From NCBI GenBank assembly GCA_031772625.1, contig CM062814.1:819834757-819898756 (forward strand): a stretch of DNA of 64,000 bases. The letters run 5' to 3'. The notes beneath the pieces are model-generated. The model searched no databases, was not told the origin of the DNA, and saw only the letters and a list, made by a program, of their open reading frames with translations. Shown one piece after another: positions 10,850-22,085 of the stretch. A program made the position numbers and the translations under genes. The stretch comes from Pinus tabuliformis. Taxonomy: Eukaryota > Streptophyta > Pinopsida > Pinales > Pinaceae. The stretch's first letter is position 1. Each line of letters begins with the position of its first letter.

Positions 10850-13520
10850 CATTAGGAGAATTTACCCTTAGGGTTACCAAAACACATGACAATATTGTAC
10901 CCGTCTCAATATTCCTTCTATTTTGCAATTAGAGATAATATTGAATGCGCAAACCAAATAACAAGTTGTTTTCATTATCAATTCATGCAAATTTAGCCAA
11001 TCCAACAATACATAATAGGACTACAAATCCACAGTTCTTCTAATATCATACCACGATTTAGACTCACAACAATGGTTGTTGCAATAGATTAACACTACTG
11101 TCCTATTTCTAATTTTTTGACCTTACAATCAACCTCAGTGACAGTTGCCTCTTTGCTGCCTTTGTCCAACCAACCAGTCTTTGTTTGCCGCAATTCATGC
11201 CACAGAGGTGTTTTGATGCTACAAACACACCTAAGAATTGCCCCGCTGCCACAGGCTTGCATAGAGGTAATTTGATGCCCAGATCAAACCCCAGTCTCCA
11301 TACGTTGTCACAAAACTCGTTGGAGAAGGCTACAAAGATGCTGCCATTGCTCTTGAATCAGCCTATGTTGCCCAAACAAACCCTCTTTGCCCGGACCAAA
11401 CCTTAGGAGGGTTTAGCAACTATAATAATCTCACTTGCTGCTCTCAACAGTACCCCGATTTGATCCTAAGTGAGCATCTACCATCAAATAATCCTTCTGA
11501 GGTGGCTGTTGCCACAATAGGATTTATCCATCTTATGGTTGTCACAGAGGGATGAATAATCTTCAGACTGAACCTCAAGAAACTATTTGACCGTACAACA
11601 ACTATGCCGCCACGAGAATATGCCCTCTAGATGGGCTGCTACTCAAATATGGGCACAAAAACCCTCGCTGCCTCTCACAGAACCTCTGCCTAGCTTTGTT
11701 GCCTTAGAAAACGTCTGGATGATAATTCACTATCCAAACAGATGCCAAATACCCTTGCTTCCACATAAATTAGCCCTTCAGGAACCCTTTGATTGCCACA
11801 AATCGATGAATGATACCTAAAAAATTATGCTAAACAAAAATACGAGAAAGAATTGGCTAGGGTGAAATCTTTCACTACCGAAACCAATTAGAGATAAGGG
11901 GTCTTAAAACCCTCAAAGATGTTGAAGGAAATGTAACTAGGTTCGGTCTTCATAAATGTACTTTTGATATTTGTATTTATTCAAGAAAATAAATATTATT
12001 TTTATAATATATGTCACTGAGTTTCTTGCTCATTGAAATAGGTCTAACACTATTTAAAGTGCTATAGGTGAGTCAAATAGTCAAAAGAATAGGTTGAAGA
12101 CCTTGAGAGCTTGTTACACGTTGTATGAATATGTATTAGGGTCATAAGAAGTCCTCCAAGCAAAGTCACAAGTCTTCTCCAAGCAATGGCACCATCAAAA
12201 GAAGTAATCCGAATCATGTCAAGCAAGTCGACCTCAAGTCTTCATGTCGGCCTAAAAGGAGACAAAATCCTATATAAGGAGCCATTTGACCTCCTCAAAA
12301 GTGTAGAAGATGATCTCTGAAATCTGCGAGGAAGAGGATAAGAAAAGGGTACGGAAAGACAAGGGAAGAGGCCTCCAAGCATAGTGAAAAAGAAGGAAGA
12401 AACACCTAAGATTTAAGGACTGTTCTAGGGCTAAAAGACAGTCACACGTGCGAAGAAGGAGAGGGCCTTTCTGCTGCCATAACAACTTTCTATCACAGAC
12501 ATACAAAATCCATTGTTTGGGAGTAGATCATAGGCCTAAAGAGCCTCCCACTCAAGCGAGAAAGAAAGGAAGGAGAGCGAAGTAAATAGGGCTGATCTGA
12601 AGCTTATAACAGCCACACGTGCGAGAAAAGGACAACCTGTGGTCATCACAACAACACTATCACAACTACATCTATCTCACTGTTTAGAGTTCAAGCTAGG
12701 CCTACAAAGGCTTATCTCTCAAGAGTGGAAGAAGGGTATGCAAGCGAAGAAGGGAAGACAAGTCTAACATAGTTTTGTGAGGAGAATCACTCACACGTGC
12801 GAAGAATTAGGGCTGCATTGCTGCTGCCCTAAGTCTGAAATAGTTGCCAGAAGAAGTGCCGAAGGGAGGAGGACAAAGCGCTGCAAGAGGAAGTGATCTT
12901 GAAAGGACTTGACTTGTGCTTGGAGGATCTTCTTGTCAGGGGTCTAGGGTTTGGCATTGATCAATAGAAGCTTCAATAAGAGAAATTCACTAAAGGGTTT
13001 TCCTCTCAAGAGAAGAGAGGTTTTGGCCTTGGCAGAGAGCCAACATCTTGTGTTCTTGTTTTTATGTTTTCATAGCAGTTTGATGAAGTACACACATATG
13101 CACTAATAAGTAGTAGAAGAAGAAGAACAAACTAATAAGGAAAAGTAAAAGTACTCCTCAAATTGTTATTAAGTAACGAAGAAACACACTACACTACTTT
13201 GCCTTAGATTCTTCAACAAAAGAGCCTCAACTCACAAATCATAAAGATGAACAATCCATGATGAGTAAAACAATTTTCCTATCCTTCTTATAGATTCCCT
13301 TTGAGGTCTTCCCTCCTAATTTTAATTTGAGAGGGTAACAAGTTTCCCTCCATTTTACCCCATATATGGTTTTTATCACAAGTTTTCCTACAATTACCCC
13401 AAATTATTGAATGTTACGTCAATAACATTAAATAGTGGGTTCCCCCTTTACAAATGACTATAGCCTACAGGGTTGGATAGACTAATTCGTCCTCCCTTGG
13501 GCAATTTAGTTAAATGAGAA
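10850..13520. mobile_element. Unidentified insertion X in Copia D (contains solo LTR R1)
   Basis: The protease coding region stops near 10845 and resumes near 13523. Removing R1 leaves about 1.37 kb of unknown DNA. Near the junctions, ATTACCAT (left) and AATACCAT (right) could be a target duplication. 10990-11830 is C-rich and has short + strand frames with no recognisable domain. No transposase or RT was seen. It may be a solo LTR or a non-autonomous element. Confidence 0.5.
11919..13218 (+). mobile_element. Solo LTR R1 (1.3 kb, R family)
   Basis: It begins TGTTGAAGGAAATGTAACTA and ends ATTCTTCAACA. A perfect 5-bp direct repeat AAAGA flanks it (11914-11918 and 13219-13223), the mark of LTR-element integration followed by LTR-LTR recombination. 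A TATATAAGG box at 12271 is the likely LTR promoter on the + strand. Related copies: R2 (25439), R3 (34398) and R4 (40791). No internal coding region was found for the family here. Confidence 0.85.
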
Positions 13521-13522
13521 CA

Positions 13523-13710
13523 TTAAATACCATCAAACATTTTTAATCTTAATACTTCCAAACCCAATAGTCTTACCAGAAACATTATTTCCCATAATAA
13601 TGATACCACCATCAACAACTTAGTAAGAAAAAACCGAAGTCTATGTGGACACATGTGGATGTGAAGCACCAAAATCCAATAACCATTCTTCATAGTATTG
13701 TAGGACATTA
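13523..13710 (-). pseudogene. Copia D protease active-site region
   Basis: One - strand frame gives a W-L-L-D-F-G-A-S-H segment (the DSGAS-type active site of Copia aspartic proteases) and ends in KIKMFDGI, which continues in meaning at 10840 on the other side of insertion X. Fossil. Confidence 0.75.
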
Positions 13711-13739
13711 CAAATAGTTAAAACTTCATCAATCTTACT

Positions 13740-14648
13740 TGCAATTGATTCAACTAGATTTGCTTCCTTTTTGGTGTCTTCCTTGGATTCCTACCTCTTC
13801 CAACCATCATTTTTGAGGTGCCCAGATTTATTATAGTACCCACATTTGACTTTACCCTTCTTTCCTTTTGATTTTGATCTTGATGTACCTCTCATCTTCT
13901 CCCCTTTTTCTTTGGATTTACCCTTGGCCATCATTGCTTCTGGTGTGGAGGTTTGTATACTGGATTTCCTCCACACCTCCTCAAACAAATTGCTTCCACA
14001 ACAGAATCATAGTTAAGAGTATCAATTGTACTAAAGCTAATAGAAGTGGCTAAGTGGTCCCAAGATTTAGGCAATGAACACAATAATGTAATTGCCGTAT
14101 CTTCCTTATCGATTTTTACATCTATACTAGTTAACCGGCATATAAGAAAATAAAAATATATTTAAATGATTAACAATTTTGGTACCTTCTTTCATTCATA
14201 AACTAGATAGTTACCTCTTCAAGTAGATTCAATTTATAAAAGATTTCGTTATATAAAGGCTCTTCATTATGCTTCATAAGACTATTGTTGTTTCCTCTCC
14301 AATAATATAAAAAAGAACATTATCTGCTAGACATAGCCTAATGTTGCTAAGGGCTCTTGCATTCAAATATTCTCATTCCTCATCAATCATACTTGCAAGT
14401 TTCTTCCTCATTCCATTGAATGCCTTATGTTGTACTTGTTGTAACAATCAATCTCGCATCTTGAGCTTCCATAATTTGAAGTTATTCTTTCCATTGCATT
14501 CATTATCTTTGCCATTGATTCTCTACACACGGGCTCCCTCTGAAACTTTTTTGTTGTTGTTGTATAAATGTCAATTTGGAGAAATTTTGAAAAATTGTGT
14601 ATATTCCTTCACCGCAAAACCAGACTTTTTGTGGCCTCCACTAGACAT
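13740..14648 (-). pseudogene. Copia D gag with zinc knuckle
   Basis: The 13791-13988 frame holds a Lys/Gly-rich stretch, then CGYYNKSGHLKND, a CCHC-type nucleocapsid knuckle. The probable start reads MSSGGHKKSGFAVKEYTQF at 14646 going down. Fossil. Confidence 0.75.
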
Positions 14649-14649
14649 G

Positions 14650-14651
<2 letters not shown>

Positions 14652-14710
<59 letters not shown>
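14652..14710. repeat. (TA)n microsatellite
   Basis: About 30 TA units in the first copy of the 474-bp duplication. Confidence 0.95.
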
Positions 14711-14713
<3 letters not shown>

Positions 14714-15122
14714 TGAAAATCACTCCATGGATTTAAAAAAAATATACGTTTGTACTACTTGGGTCATGCCCTAGTACGATTATTGCAGTGAGCCTATTGG
14801 TCGGACTCCTTCACGCGTCCTCTATGTGCCTAGGTTTTGTTAACTTATACACCAACATGATTAACCTCTCTTCCATAAAATTGACCATTGCTTGAACTCT
14901 ACTACATGACGGTTGTTATGCACACAAATAATCTTTGTATACAATCAACCCCTTCTAATTGGGCACAAATGGACCTCAAGGCAGATTTAACAAAGCGTAA
15001 ACTTGACGCTCCTCTGTAACTGTGGTGACGATAGCCAGGGTTAATGACGATGAGGGTTACAAATATGTAGCCTTAATAGCCTTCACCGCAAAACCAAACT
15101 TTTTGTGGCCTCCACTAGACAT

Positions 15123-15123
<1 letters not shown>

Positions 15124-15155
<32 letters not shown>
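15124..15155. repeat. (TA)n microsatellite
   Basis: About 15 TA units at the matching place in the second copy of the 474-bp duplication; half the length of the first. Confidence 0.95.
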
Positions 15156-15157
<2 letters not shown>

Positions 15158-15812
15158 AAATCACTCCATGGATTTGAAACAATATACATTTGTACTACTT
15201 GGGTCATGCCCTAGCAGGATTATTGCAGTAAGCCTATTGGCCGGACTCCTTCACGCATCCTCTATGCGCCCAGTTTTCGTTAACTCATACACCAACATGA
15301 TTAACCTCTCTTCCACAAAATTGACCATTGCTTGAACTCTACTACACAACGGTTGTTATGCACACGAATAATCTTTGTATATAATCAACCCCTTCACTAA
15401 TTGGGCACGAATGGACCTTAAGGCAGATTTAATAAAGCGCAAACTTGACGCTCCTCTGTAATTACAGTGACGATAGCTAGGGTTAATGACTGCGAGGGTT
15501 ACAAATCTGTAGCCTTGATAGGCTTCTCCTCCTCTACTACTGCTCCTTTGTGTTGGTTTGTAATAAATCCTCATCTTGGTACTCAATGGATGCAATTGAC
15601 CCACTAGTTCGGTCTCTTCCTTCCAGTGCTGACAACTAGGGTTTTGTGGCCTTCTCAAATCACTGGACAAGGACTTCAAATCACTAGATCGAGACTTAAA
15701 ACCTTTGTGGCCTCCCTCTTCCACAAATTTTCTTTTTCTTTGCAGGTTTGCAAACAAAGACTGACCCTTCTTTTGCATGAGATGGACATAACTTGGCCCC
15801 CCCCTTCACCTT

Positions 15813-15825
15813 GGATTTGATACCA
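15813..15825 (-). promoter_or_regulatory. Primer binding site of Copia D
   Basis: The - strand reads TGGTATCAAATCC, an initiator-Met type primer site, two bases from a TGTTGTATTT LTR edge at 15828. This fixes the element's 5' side. Confidence 0.75.
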
Positions 15826-15827
15826 CT

Positions 15828-16500
15828 TGTTGTATTTATGAGCCTCAATAAATTGTAAGTTGCAGAAAAATAATGATGCAAATGACAATGAAGCACTTAG
15901 ACAAGAGGAACATTTATGTGGTAAAACCCTGACAGTGTGTCAAGGAAACATCCATGGGGCAAGATATTGGTATTATATTGATCAAGAAACAAGATTACAA
16001 TTGGGCTTATGGCTCTTTTTCTTCTTGCGAACTTGGTACCTGTTGCTGCAAAATATATCAGGCTTAGCCCAAAGGCTCACTAGGTTGATTCAAACCTCGG
16101 GGCAACAAGAGATTGACTACCACTGTCACCTCAACAACCTTTTAGCTATTTAGTGGTATTTATACCACAAGGGAGGTTAGAAGTTAAGGTTTGATAGATT
16201 GTCAATGATAGGACATGTACTGTCATATAATAGCTAGAAGAAATAGTCTTACAATGATTAGTCAACAAAGGAACAAGACTATCAATTATATATGCAAGGT
16301 TTAGGGTTTGCAATTGAGTTTTTATGGCTGAAACATGCATAAAACAACAATAATATGATGATGCCAGCCCTTGAAATAGGGTTTTAACATGCAATAAATT
16401 TTAGAATTTGTTTTTTAATGATTATTTAATGCAATTCCTATTCAGAGGGAAATAACACATGAAAAGAAATTACCTTTTTAGCAATATTTCAAAGAAACCC
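15828..16500 (-). other. 5' LTR of Copia D (left edge firm, right edge approximate)
   Basis: The LTR edge TGTTGTATTTATG abuts the primer site. A TATAAATACCAC box on the - strand at about 16152-16166 is a plausible LTR promoter about 330 bp from the edge. I could not find the outer end or a matching 3' LTR. Confidence 0.55.
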
Positions 16501-19500
16501 TAACCCTAGATATCTAGAATTTGAGAGAGAAGAGTGAAAATTAGTAAGAGTAGAAAGTTTGATCAACACCACCTAGATTGATGCCTTGATCTAACTGGGC
16601 AATGGAGTTACCTAGGGCAAATTCATTGAGGATGTCCTTGTTGAAGAGGGTGAGAGGGCTAAAGCCTTTTCTTACAAACCTTAGCTACTTACCTAATAGA
16701 GATTTTAAACTTAAGAGATGCACAACTCAGAGTTCTCTTAAAGGATTTGACGAAAACAATTTTGCTCGACATAGAGGACCAAGATTTATAGATAAATTTA
16801 TCGATTTTAAACCATGGCACATTTAGAAACCCTAATTTACACAATATAGCATGCAAAATATAGAAGATGAGCAATAAAGTTACAAAATTTCCGCAAGAAT
16901 CTCTTCAATCAATCTCGAGAACCAATTTCAAGCAAAAGTCCACCTCCAAGAGCAATTCGCACCATAGAACTACATTTTGTCCAAGTAGAAAAGAGGCAAA
17001 AGTTAATGTGCACTTCCAAAGAGAGAGAAGTGTGATGATGAATGATAATGAAAAATGAATAAGGATCCTCTCTATTTATATGAGGGTAACCAAGTTTCAT
17101 TTCATTAATTTTACAAGCAAAACCCCCAAAAAGTTTACTTGAGTGTTCAACTATGTCAACGGTCACAAGACGAGCTTGAAATAGCTCTAAAACATAACAA
17201 AATGCCAAGAATAACCACACAAGTGGGAGGAAAGGAGTCTCCACCATGACATCATCCTTCAAAATAGACAATAAGACATCGAGGAACATGAGGCAAGGGT
17301 CCAAGAGTGATCCTCACTCCAGAAAGTCCAAAAGTGCATTTGTACATCTCCAAATGGTGTCTCCTCCACCATGATGTCATCCAAGAGGGCCCTACATCAC
17401 CCTTTTCAAGCATGTGGGAGTGACGTGGCACCTTCAAGGGCAAGCATTAGCATCAAAGAGGGATGTGCTAGCCCTCCGAAACCATCTCAGTGATAACCAT
17501 CCTCATTTGGTCTCCGGAACAAGGTATCTTCCATCAAACAGGGTCAAGGCCAGTCTAGGGGCGTCCTGGGTCCATTTGGGCACACTGTCAAATAGTCTAA
17601 CGCCCAAGTTATTAGGAGTAATTTTTCTGCATCTGGAGGTTCATCAAGGGATGTAGCATCACGTGGAATCAACACAAGGCTTAATGCTTATCTCTAGAGA
17701 GCCAATGTTGGGGCCACAAAGTCATGTTTGCTTTCTGAAAGGGGCAACGAACCCACTAGAAGGAGCTGAAGAAGAATGAAACCATCCCTCATGGGATGTT
17801 TGTTGCATAAGTGACACCACTTGAAGAAAACCTCTCAATATCAAGTGAGATCAACTCCATTAGAGACATAAACTCAGTAAAGCATCATAGTGAACCACAT
17901 CTAATGTCAAGGGCACCAGAATACTTCACAAGTTCACAAAAAACTCACCTTCAATTGTCTAAGTAGCTTAGGATCTGTAAACAAGTTACCTCACTTATGT
18001 TAGGGACCCACTAGAAGGTGTTGAAGAATAATCAAACCTTCCCTCATTGGATGTTTGTTGCATAAGTGACACCACTTGAAGAAAACCTCTCAAGATCAAG
18101 TGAGATCAACTCCATTAGAGACATAAAACTAGTGAAGCATTATAGTGAACCATATCTAATGTCAAGGGCACCAGAATACTTCACACAAAACTCAAACTAG
18201 ATCAGGATATGTAAACAAGTTACCTCATTTATGTTAGGGATGATTAGGTCAACAACCCTATTAGGTGCTTCTAGCCCTAAAGGGGAGTGACATGTCCCAG
18301 GTCAGCCCATCAATCCATAGGTGTGTGTGAGAATAATGGTCATGGAGTGGGAAAGACTTCAAGGCATGGGTTATAGTCATGACATCAACTAGTGGGGGTC
18401 CAGCCTCCTGAGTGTAATGATGTAAGGATGGGGAAATCATGGTGGCATGAGTTGCCTCTTTCCTCGGCTTGTTTTTTCGACCCCTCTGGTGCGTCTTTTA
18501 CTTTAATGACCTGTCTTTATTTGGTGCATAACTTAGGATCCCAAGCTTGCTTTATGATTTTCCAATACCCTCCTAAGATGTAGCAGTTCTTCGCTCATCA
18601 GAGTTGGGACATTCAAGAGTTACTTTATTTGAGAAGAAGCATTGAATGCTTTGAGGAATTGGGTGATGGTTAATGAGGGGGTAGAGCTCATGCTAGGCTC
18701 TTGCGCATGTGCTAAATATTGTCCAAGCCATCTTTTCCATTTTACATTTTCTTTCATTGTGGCTTTACATGTTTTTAACTTTCTTTTAGCCACATCAGGT
18801 TTTCGGGCCAAGTTTTTGGGCCTTGACTCAAGGATGTGGATATAGGGTGCCAATCCCAATGACAAATGACTACAAACTTGAAGAATAGAGACGGATAACT
18901 GGGAGATGTGGAAAGTTTCAAGTATAGATTATCTTGGACACATTACATCAATAATTGCCTTGCCTAAACCTAAAGGCCTTAGAGGATGTCCCACTGAACT
19001 AGAGTCAAAGACTAACCTCCCAAGTGAAGCGAGGGAACACGGATACAATCGAGATTGGTCAATCATCCAATTTTCCTTGTGTTCCATATCAATATACCAA
19101 TTACATTAAATGAAAGCACATGATTGCAAGAATGGTTAGAGTACTTGGCGAGAGATAACCCATCTTCCTTCAAGAAGAAATGTTAGAGGGGAGAGAGATC
19201 TGACTGGAGCAATGGGTGGAGATTTCTGGCATAGTGTTATGTGCTGACCATTATGGGGCTGCTGGTTGGCTGGATGTCAAATGAGGAGAACAAATTTCTC
19301 CTATGGGTTACCCGCTTTTGGTGGGTAACAATATCACAAACATTGCATGAACTGCCACTGTACTGTTACACCAAAAAAAAATTTATGTGAAGTAATTTTT
19401 GGTTTTTACAAAATATTTTTTAATTAATTGTTGTCATGATTTTGACACTTTCTTGTTTCCAAAGCATCTGTTTGTTTGGAAATACATGGCACATGGATCA

Positions 19501-19550
19501 CTTCAAAAGTACCTGATAGTTTTTAACTTCTTTCATGGATCACTTCAAAT
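16500..19550. other. Unassigned repeat-derived DNA
   Basis: No frame here resembles a known protein, and the short frames look random. Texture suggests decayed LTR sequence (for example TGACATGTCCCAGGTCAGC near 18288). The 17751-18240 tandem repeat is listed separately. A small hairpin, GTTACCC...GGGTAAC, lies near 19306-19330. Confidence 0.5.
17751..18240. repeat. 255-bp tandem duplication
   Basis: ACCCACTAGAAGG at 17751 recurs at 18006, and the following ~235 bp match with scattered differences and short indels. It does not encode anything recognisable. Confidence 0.85.
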
Positions 19551-20151
19551 TTCATGATAATTTTTAACTTCTTGTTCAAATATAATGCAGATTACCAATG
19601 CTGGCTTCTTCAGTTGATATCTTTTTGTACTAAATTGCAATCGTTGCGTCCATCTCTTCCTAAAGTAGTCTCTTATCTCGTGATTTTGTGTCGCAGTATA
19701 TGTCCTTTAGGCTATGTGATTTTTCTCTCCAGAATCTTAGTGTTCTGTATTTATACCAATGTAAAATTCTTTGAAATAGTATTGTTGTCATCTCTTTGAA
19801 ATCACTGAATTCTATATGGATTTGTTTAACCAAGCATTCTTTGCATTCTGCTTCTTTCATCTTTTTCTGTTTGGTTTCTCCCAGGGTCTTCTTTGTTTCC
19901 ATCTAATCAATATTTCTCTCTGTTTCCTTGCCATTTTTAACTGAAATACTATTATGTTTTAAAATGACAAATCTAACCATGATGTTAACTATGATCCTTA
20001 TTTTGCTTGATGTATGCTTTTCATTGCTCAATTACACACATGTACCTGCTTGGGCAAATTATTGACATAAAACCACTGACACGAGTAATTCATTAGCAGG
20101 TCTCTCTTTTGAGATATATTTACTAAAATGTACTGATATTTTGTTAAATAG

Positions 20152-20268
20152 GGTATGGTTAAGCGAGAAACGAGGTTTGCATCTAAACGCCCTGCAAACG
20201 AGATAGTATCAAAAATTGAGGAAGCTGCAAAGCCTCTTGGATTCAATGTGCAAAAGAGAAATTACAAG
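20152..20268 (+). other. CIPK: CIPK exon a (PPI motif)
   Basis: 39 codons, preceded by a T-rich tract ending TTGTTAAATAG and followed by a GTAGAC donor. It encodes the phosphatase-interaction segment, ending KPLGFNVQKRNYK. Confidence 0.9.
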
Positions 20269-21056
20269 GTAGACTAATCGTTTCCTCCATTGCAGCTCAA
20301 AAGAGAATGACTTTCCAATTTTACTTTTTCTTGCTTATTGGAACCCATGTAAATTTGCAAGTATTTTTAGCCGTAAATGATTGACCCTTAAACAGAACTA
20401 GTCTTACTAGGAAAGTGGATCAACAATATGTTTTCTCCTTTTGATGGAGTTTTTCCCTTATTCATTCAGATGAAGATGCAAGGTTCAAAGACTGGAAGAA
20501 AGGGTCATTTGAATGTAGCTACAGAGGTAAGTTATTTAAAATATGGTACTAAAAGCTCTACGAGATAGAGAATAGTCCTGATGGAGTTTCTCTTGAAAGT
20601 TGAGAAGCATAGTATGCTAATACTCACACTACAATTTTTTTTGGAATTTGGAGCTATATGTTTGTTTTCCAGATAGTTTGCATATGGATTGGAACATTGA
20701 TTGGAATTATCTCTAATCTGTTTTCATTTTCTTCAGGTATTTGAAGTAGCTCCTTCTCTTTTTATGGTTGAAGTCCGCAAGGCTGGAGGTGATACCTTGG
20801 AATTTCACAAGGTGAAGAGCGGTTTTATTTCAATGGCTATATCTATCACAAATATTCAGTGTTTTTAGTTATTATCTACTTTCAATTTGGTCCCTTGGGG
20901 CTTTTGTTATACCAAAAAATATCGTTCCAAGGAAATTTTCTTTGAATACTATTGTCATGATGTCTCTTCTTGCAGTTTTACAAGAACCTTTCGGCAGGGC
21001 TAAAAGATGTTGTTTGGAAAGCAGAAGACACTGGGGAAGAGAAGAACAAAGTGTAA
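20152..21056 (+). CDS. CIPK: CBL-interacting protein kinase, C-terminal four exons
   Basis: Calcium-signalling Ser/Thr kinase of the SnRK3 family that pairs with CBL calcium sensors. Four exons are visible: 20152-20268, 20470-20526, 20737-20811 and 20976-21056. All have GT/AG borders and keep frame. Exon 1 (GMVKRETRFASKRPANEIV) is the PP2C-interaction motif that follows the NAF motif. The later exons give TGRKG, VFEVAPSLFMVEVRKAGGD, FYKNLSAGLKDVVWK and a short acidic tail. The wording is closest to the CIPK9/CIPK23 type. The kinase domain and NAF motif were not found in the 20 kb upstream. They may lie beyond a very long intron, or this may be a truncated copy. The frame is clean, unlike everything around it, which favours a living gene. 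Confidence 0.9.
20470..20526 (+). other. CIPK: CIPK exon b
   Basis: 19 codons (MKMQGSKTGRKGHLNVATE) between TTCATTCAG and GTAAGTTA. Its length and phase fit the conserved gene structure of intron-rich CIPKs. Confidence 0.9.
20737..20811 (+). other. CIPK: CIPK exon c
   Basis: 25 codons between TTTTCTTCAG and GTGAAGAG, encoding the VFEVAPSL...GDTLEFHK segment of the regulatory domain. Confidence 0.9.
20976..21056 (+). other. CIPK: CIPK exon d with stop
   Basis: 26 codons plus TAA, after CTTCTTGCAG. The stop overlaps the string GTAAGTAG, itself a good splice donor, so a further 3' exon is possible. Confidence 0.8.
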
Positions 21057-21354
21057 GTAGAATACTGGGGAAAGTACCACATTAGATACAATTACAATAA
21101 TTTGTTTATCCACCTCTTGGTATTTTCTGTACTTTGGCAGTTTGTATATATACATATTACAAACAGATGTTTATTTTCCCAAAAGTACTCGTCCTTGCTA
21201 GGTTTGGGTTGTAATGAAGTAGACTTGAAGATGACTAATGTTCTCCTCGATCTCTATATTGATGTAATCATTGCTTGATTTTGAAGCGTTGTGTCATTTA
21301 CTATTTTTGGCTTGGTAAAAACTTATTGCTGAGCTGCAGTAAATTTGACAATTT

Positions 21355-21540
21355 AAGAATGTATTACCTTTCAGAGTTCAATTATTGAGTTTTTGGGCTC
21401 ACTACAGGGCTATATATTCAACAAATTAAGAATGTATTACCTTTCGGAACTCGATTATTGAGTTTTTGGGTTCACTACAGAGCTATATAGTGAACATTAC
21501 GTGTTACCTTACAGAACTATTATTGAGCTTTTGGGCTCAC
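21355..21540. repeat. Three degenerate tandem units of about 70 bp
   Basis: The core GTATTACCTTTC...ATTATTGAGTTTTTGGG occurs at 21361, 21434 and (more diverged, GTGTTACC) 21501, giving periods of 73 and 67 bp. Confidence 0.85.
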
Positions 21541-21727
21541 TTTATGTACTTTGGTTCTTGCGAAGATTAATTTATTCTTTGTCAAGGGTAATAGTTTTCA
21601 GTTTGGGAAAAAGCTTTGCATCAGAGTTATAACATTGACAACATGCATGCCGCATCAATTCTACAATCTCTATGAAGCAATAAATTAGATAATATAGTAT
21701 TTACATGTTAAAGCATCTGAGATTGAA

Positions 21728-21843
21728 GTTTAGGTTTTCAGGCTTGTTTTATTTAGTTTCTTACAGTCTATGTTTTGTCAGTTGAGTTTAGGTTTTCAGG
21801 ATTGTTTTATTTTGTTTCTTATAGTCTATATTTTGTGAGTTTT
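21728..21843. repeat. 58-bp tandem duplication
   Basis: GTTTAGGTTTTCAGG at 21728 recurs at 21786, with the following 40 bp matching closely. Confidence 0.85.
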
Positions 21844-22085
21844 GAGATTGGGGAGATAAGGGGACAAGTTTCGGGGATGGCTGGGTGGACCTCCAGATTT
21901 CAGGGGATAGCACAGGGGACAGCAGGGGATGTTCCCATTGGACACTGGACAGGGGGATCTCAGGCATGCTACCCGGCCGTCGGCCATGTCCAGGGAACAT
22001 TTTCCTCAGTCCCCGTGCCCTGGGGATGCAAGATATGCAGGGGAGGGGTTCCCTTCCCTCAAGGATCTTCTCCATTGTTGCGAAT
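21843..22085. other. GC-rich island in AT-rich flank
   Basis: About 240 bp rich in GGGGA and CCCC words, sharply different from its surroundings, with mixed G-rich and C-rich halves. It could be a decayed short transposable element or a processed insert. No family recognised. Confidence 0.5.

Larger units (their letters stand above)
14606..15530 (-). repeat. 474-bp tandem duplication over Copia D leader and gag start
   Basis: The block beginning CCTTCACCGCAAAACCA at 14606 begins again at 15080 with high identity. Each unit carries the gag start region, a TA microsatellite and part of the leader. The duplication places two gag-start regions in the element. Confidence 0.88.
7942..15827 (-). 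mobile_element. Copia LTR retrotransposon D, decayed, with later insertions
   Basis: All Copia domains occur in order on the - strand: gag with zinc knuckle (about 13740-14648), protease (13523-13710), pre-integrase (10564-10840), integrase (about 9820-10560), RT (8331-9500) and RNase H (7984-8330). A primer site lies at 15813-15825. The protease and pre-integrase parts are separated by about 2.7 kb of foreign DNA (10850-13520), including solo LTR R1. Broken with many breaks, so clearly old. Confidence 0.85.

Noticed and set aside
14341-14774. Two + strand frames with alternating Ile-Tyr
   Set aside because: They are antisense to Copia D gag and read through the TA microsatellite.
15356-15778. 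140-residue - strand frame in Copia D leader
   Set aside because: It is in the leader/duplicated region upstream of gag, with no domain and no support as a gene.
18620-18865. NALRNW as a possible NAF motif of the missing CIPK exons
   Set aside because: The NAF motif needs N-A-F followed by E/D-L-I-S; the codons and context here do not fit.
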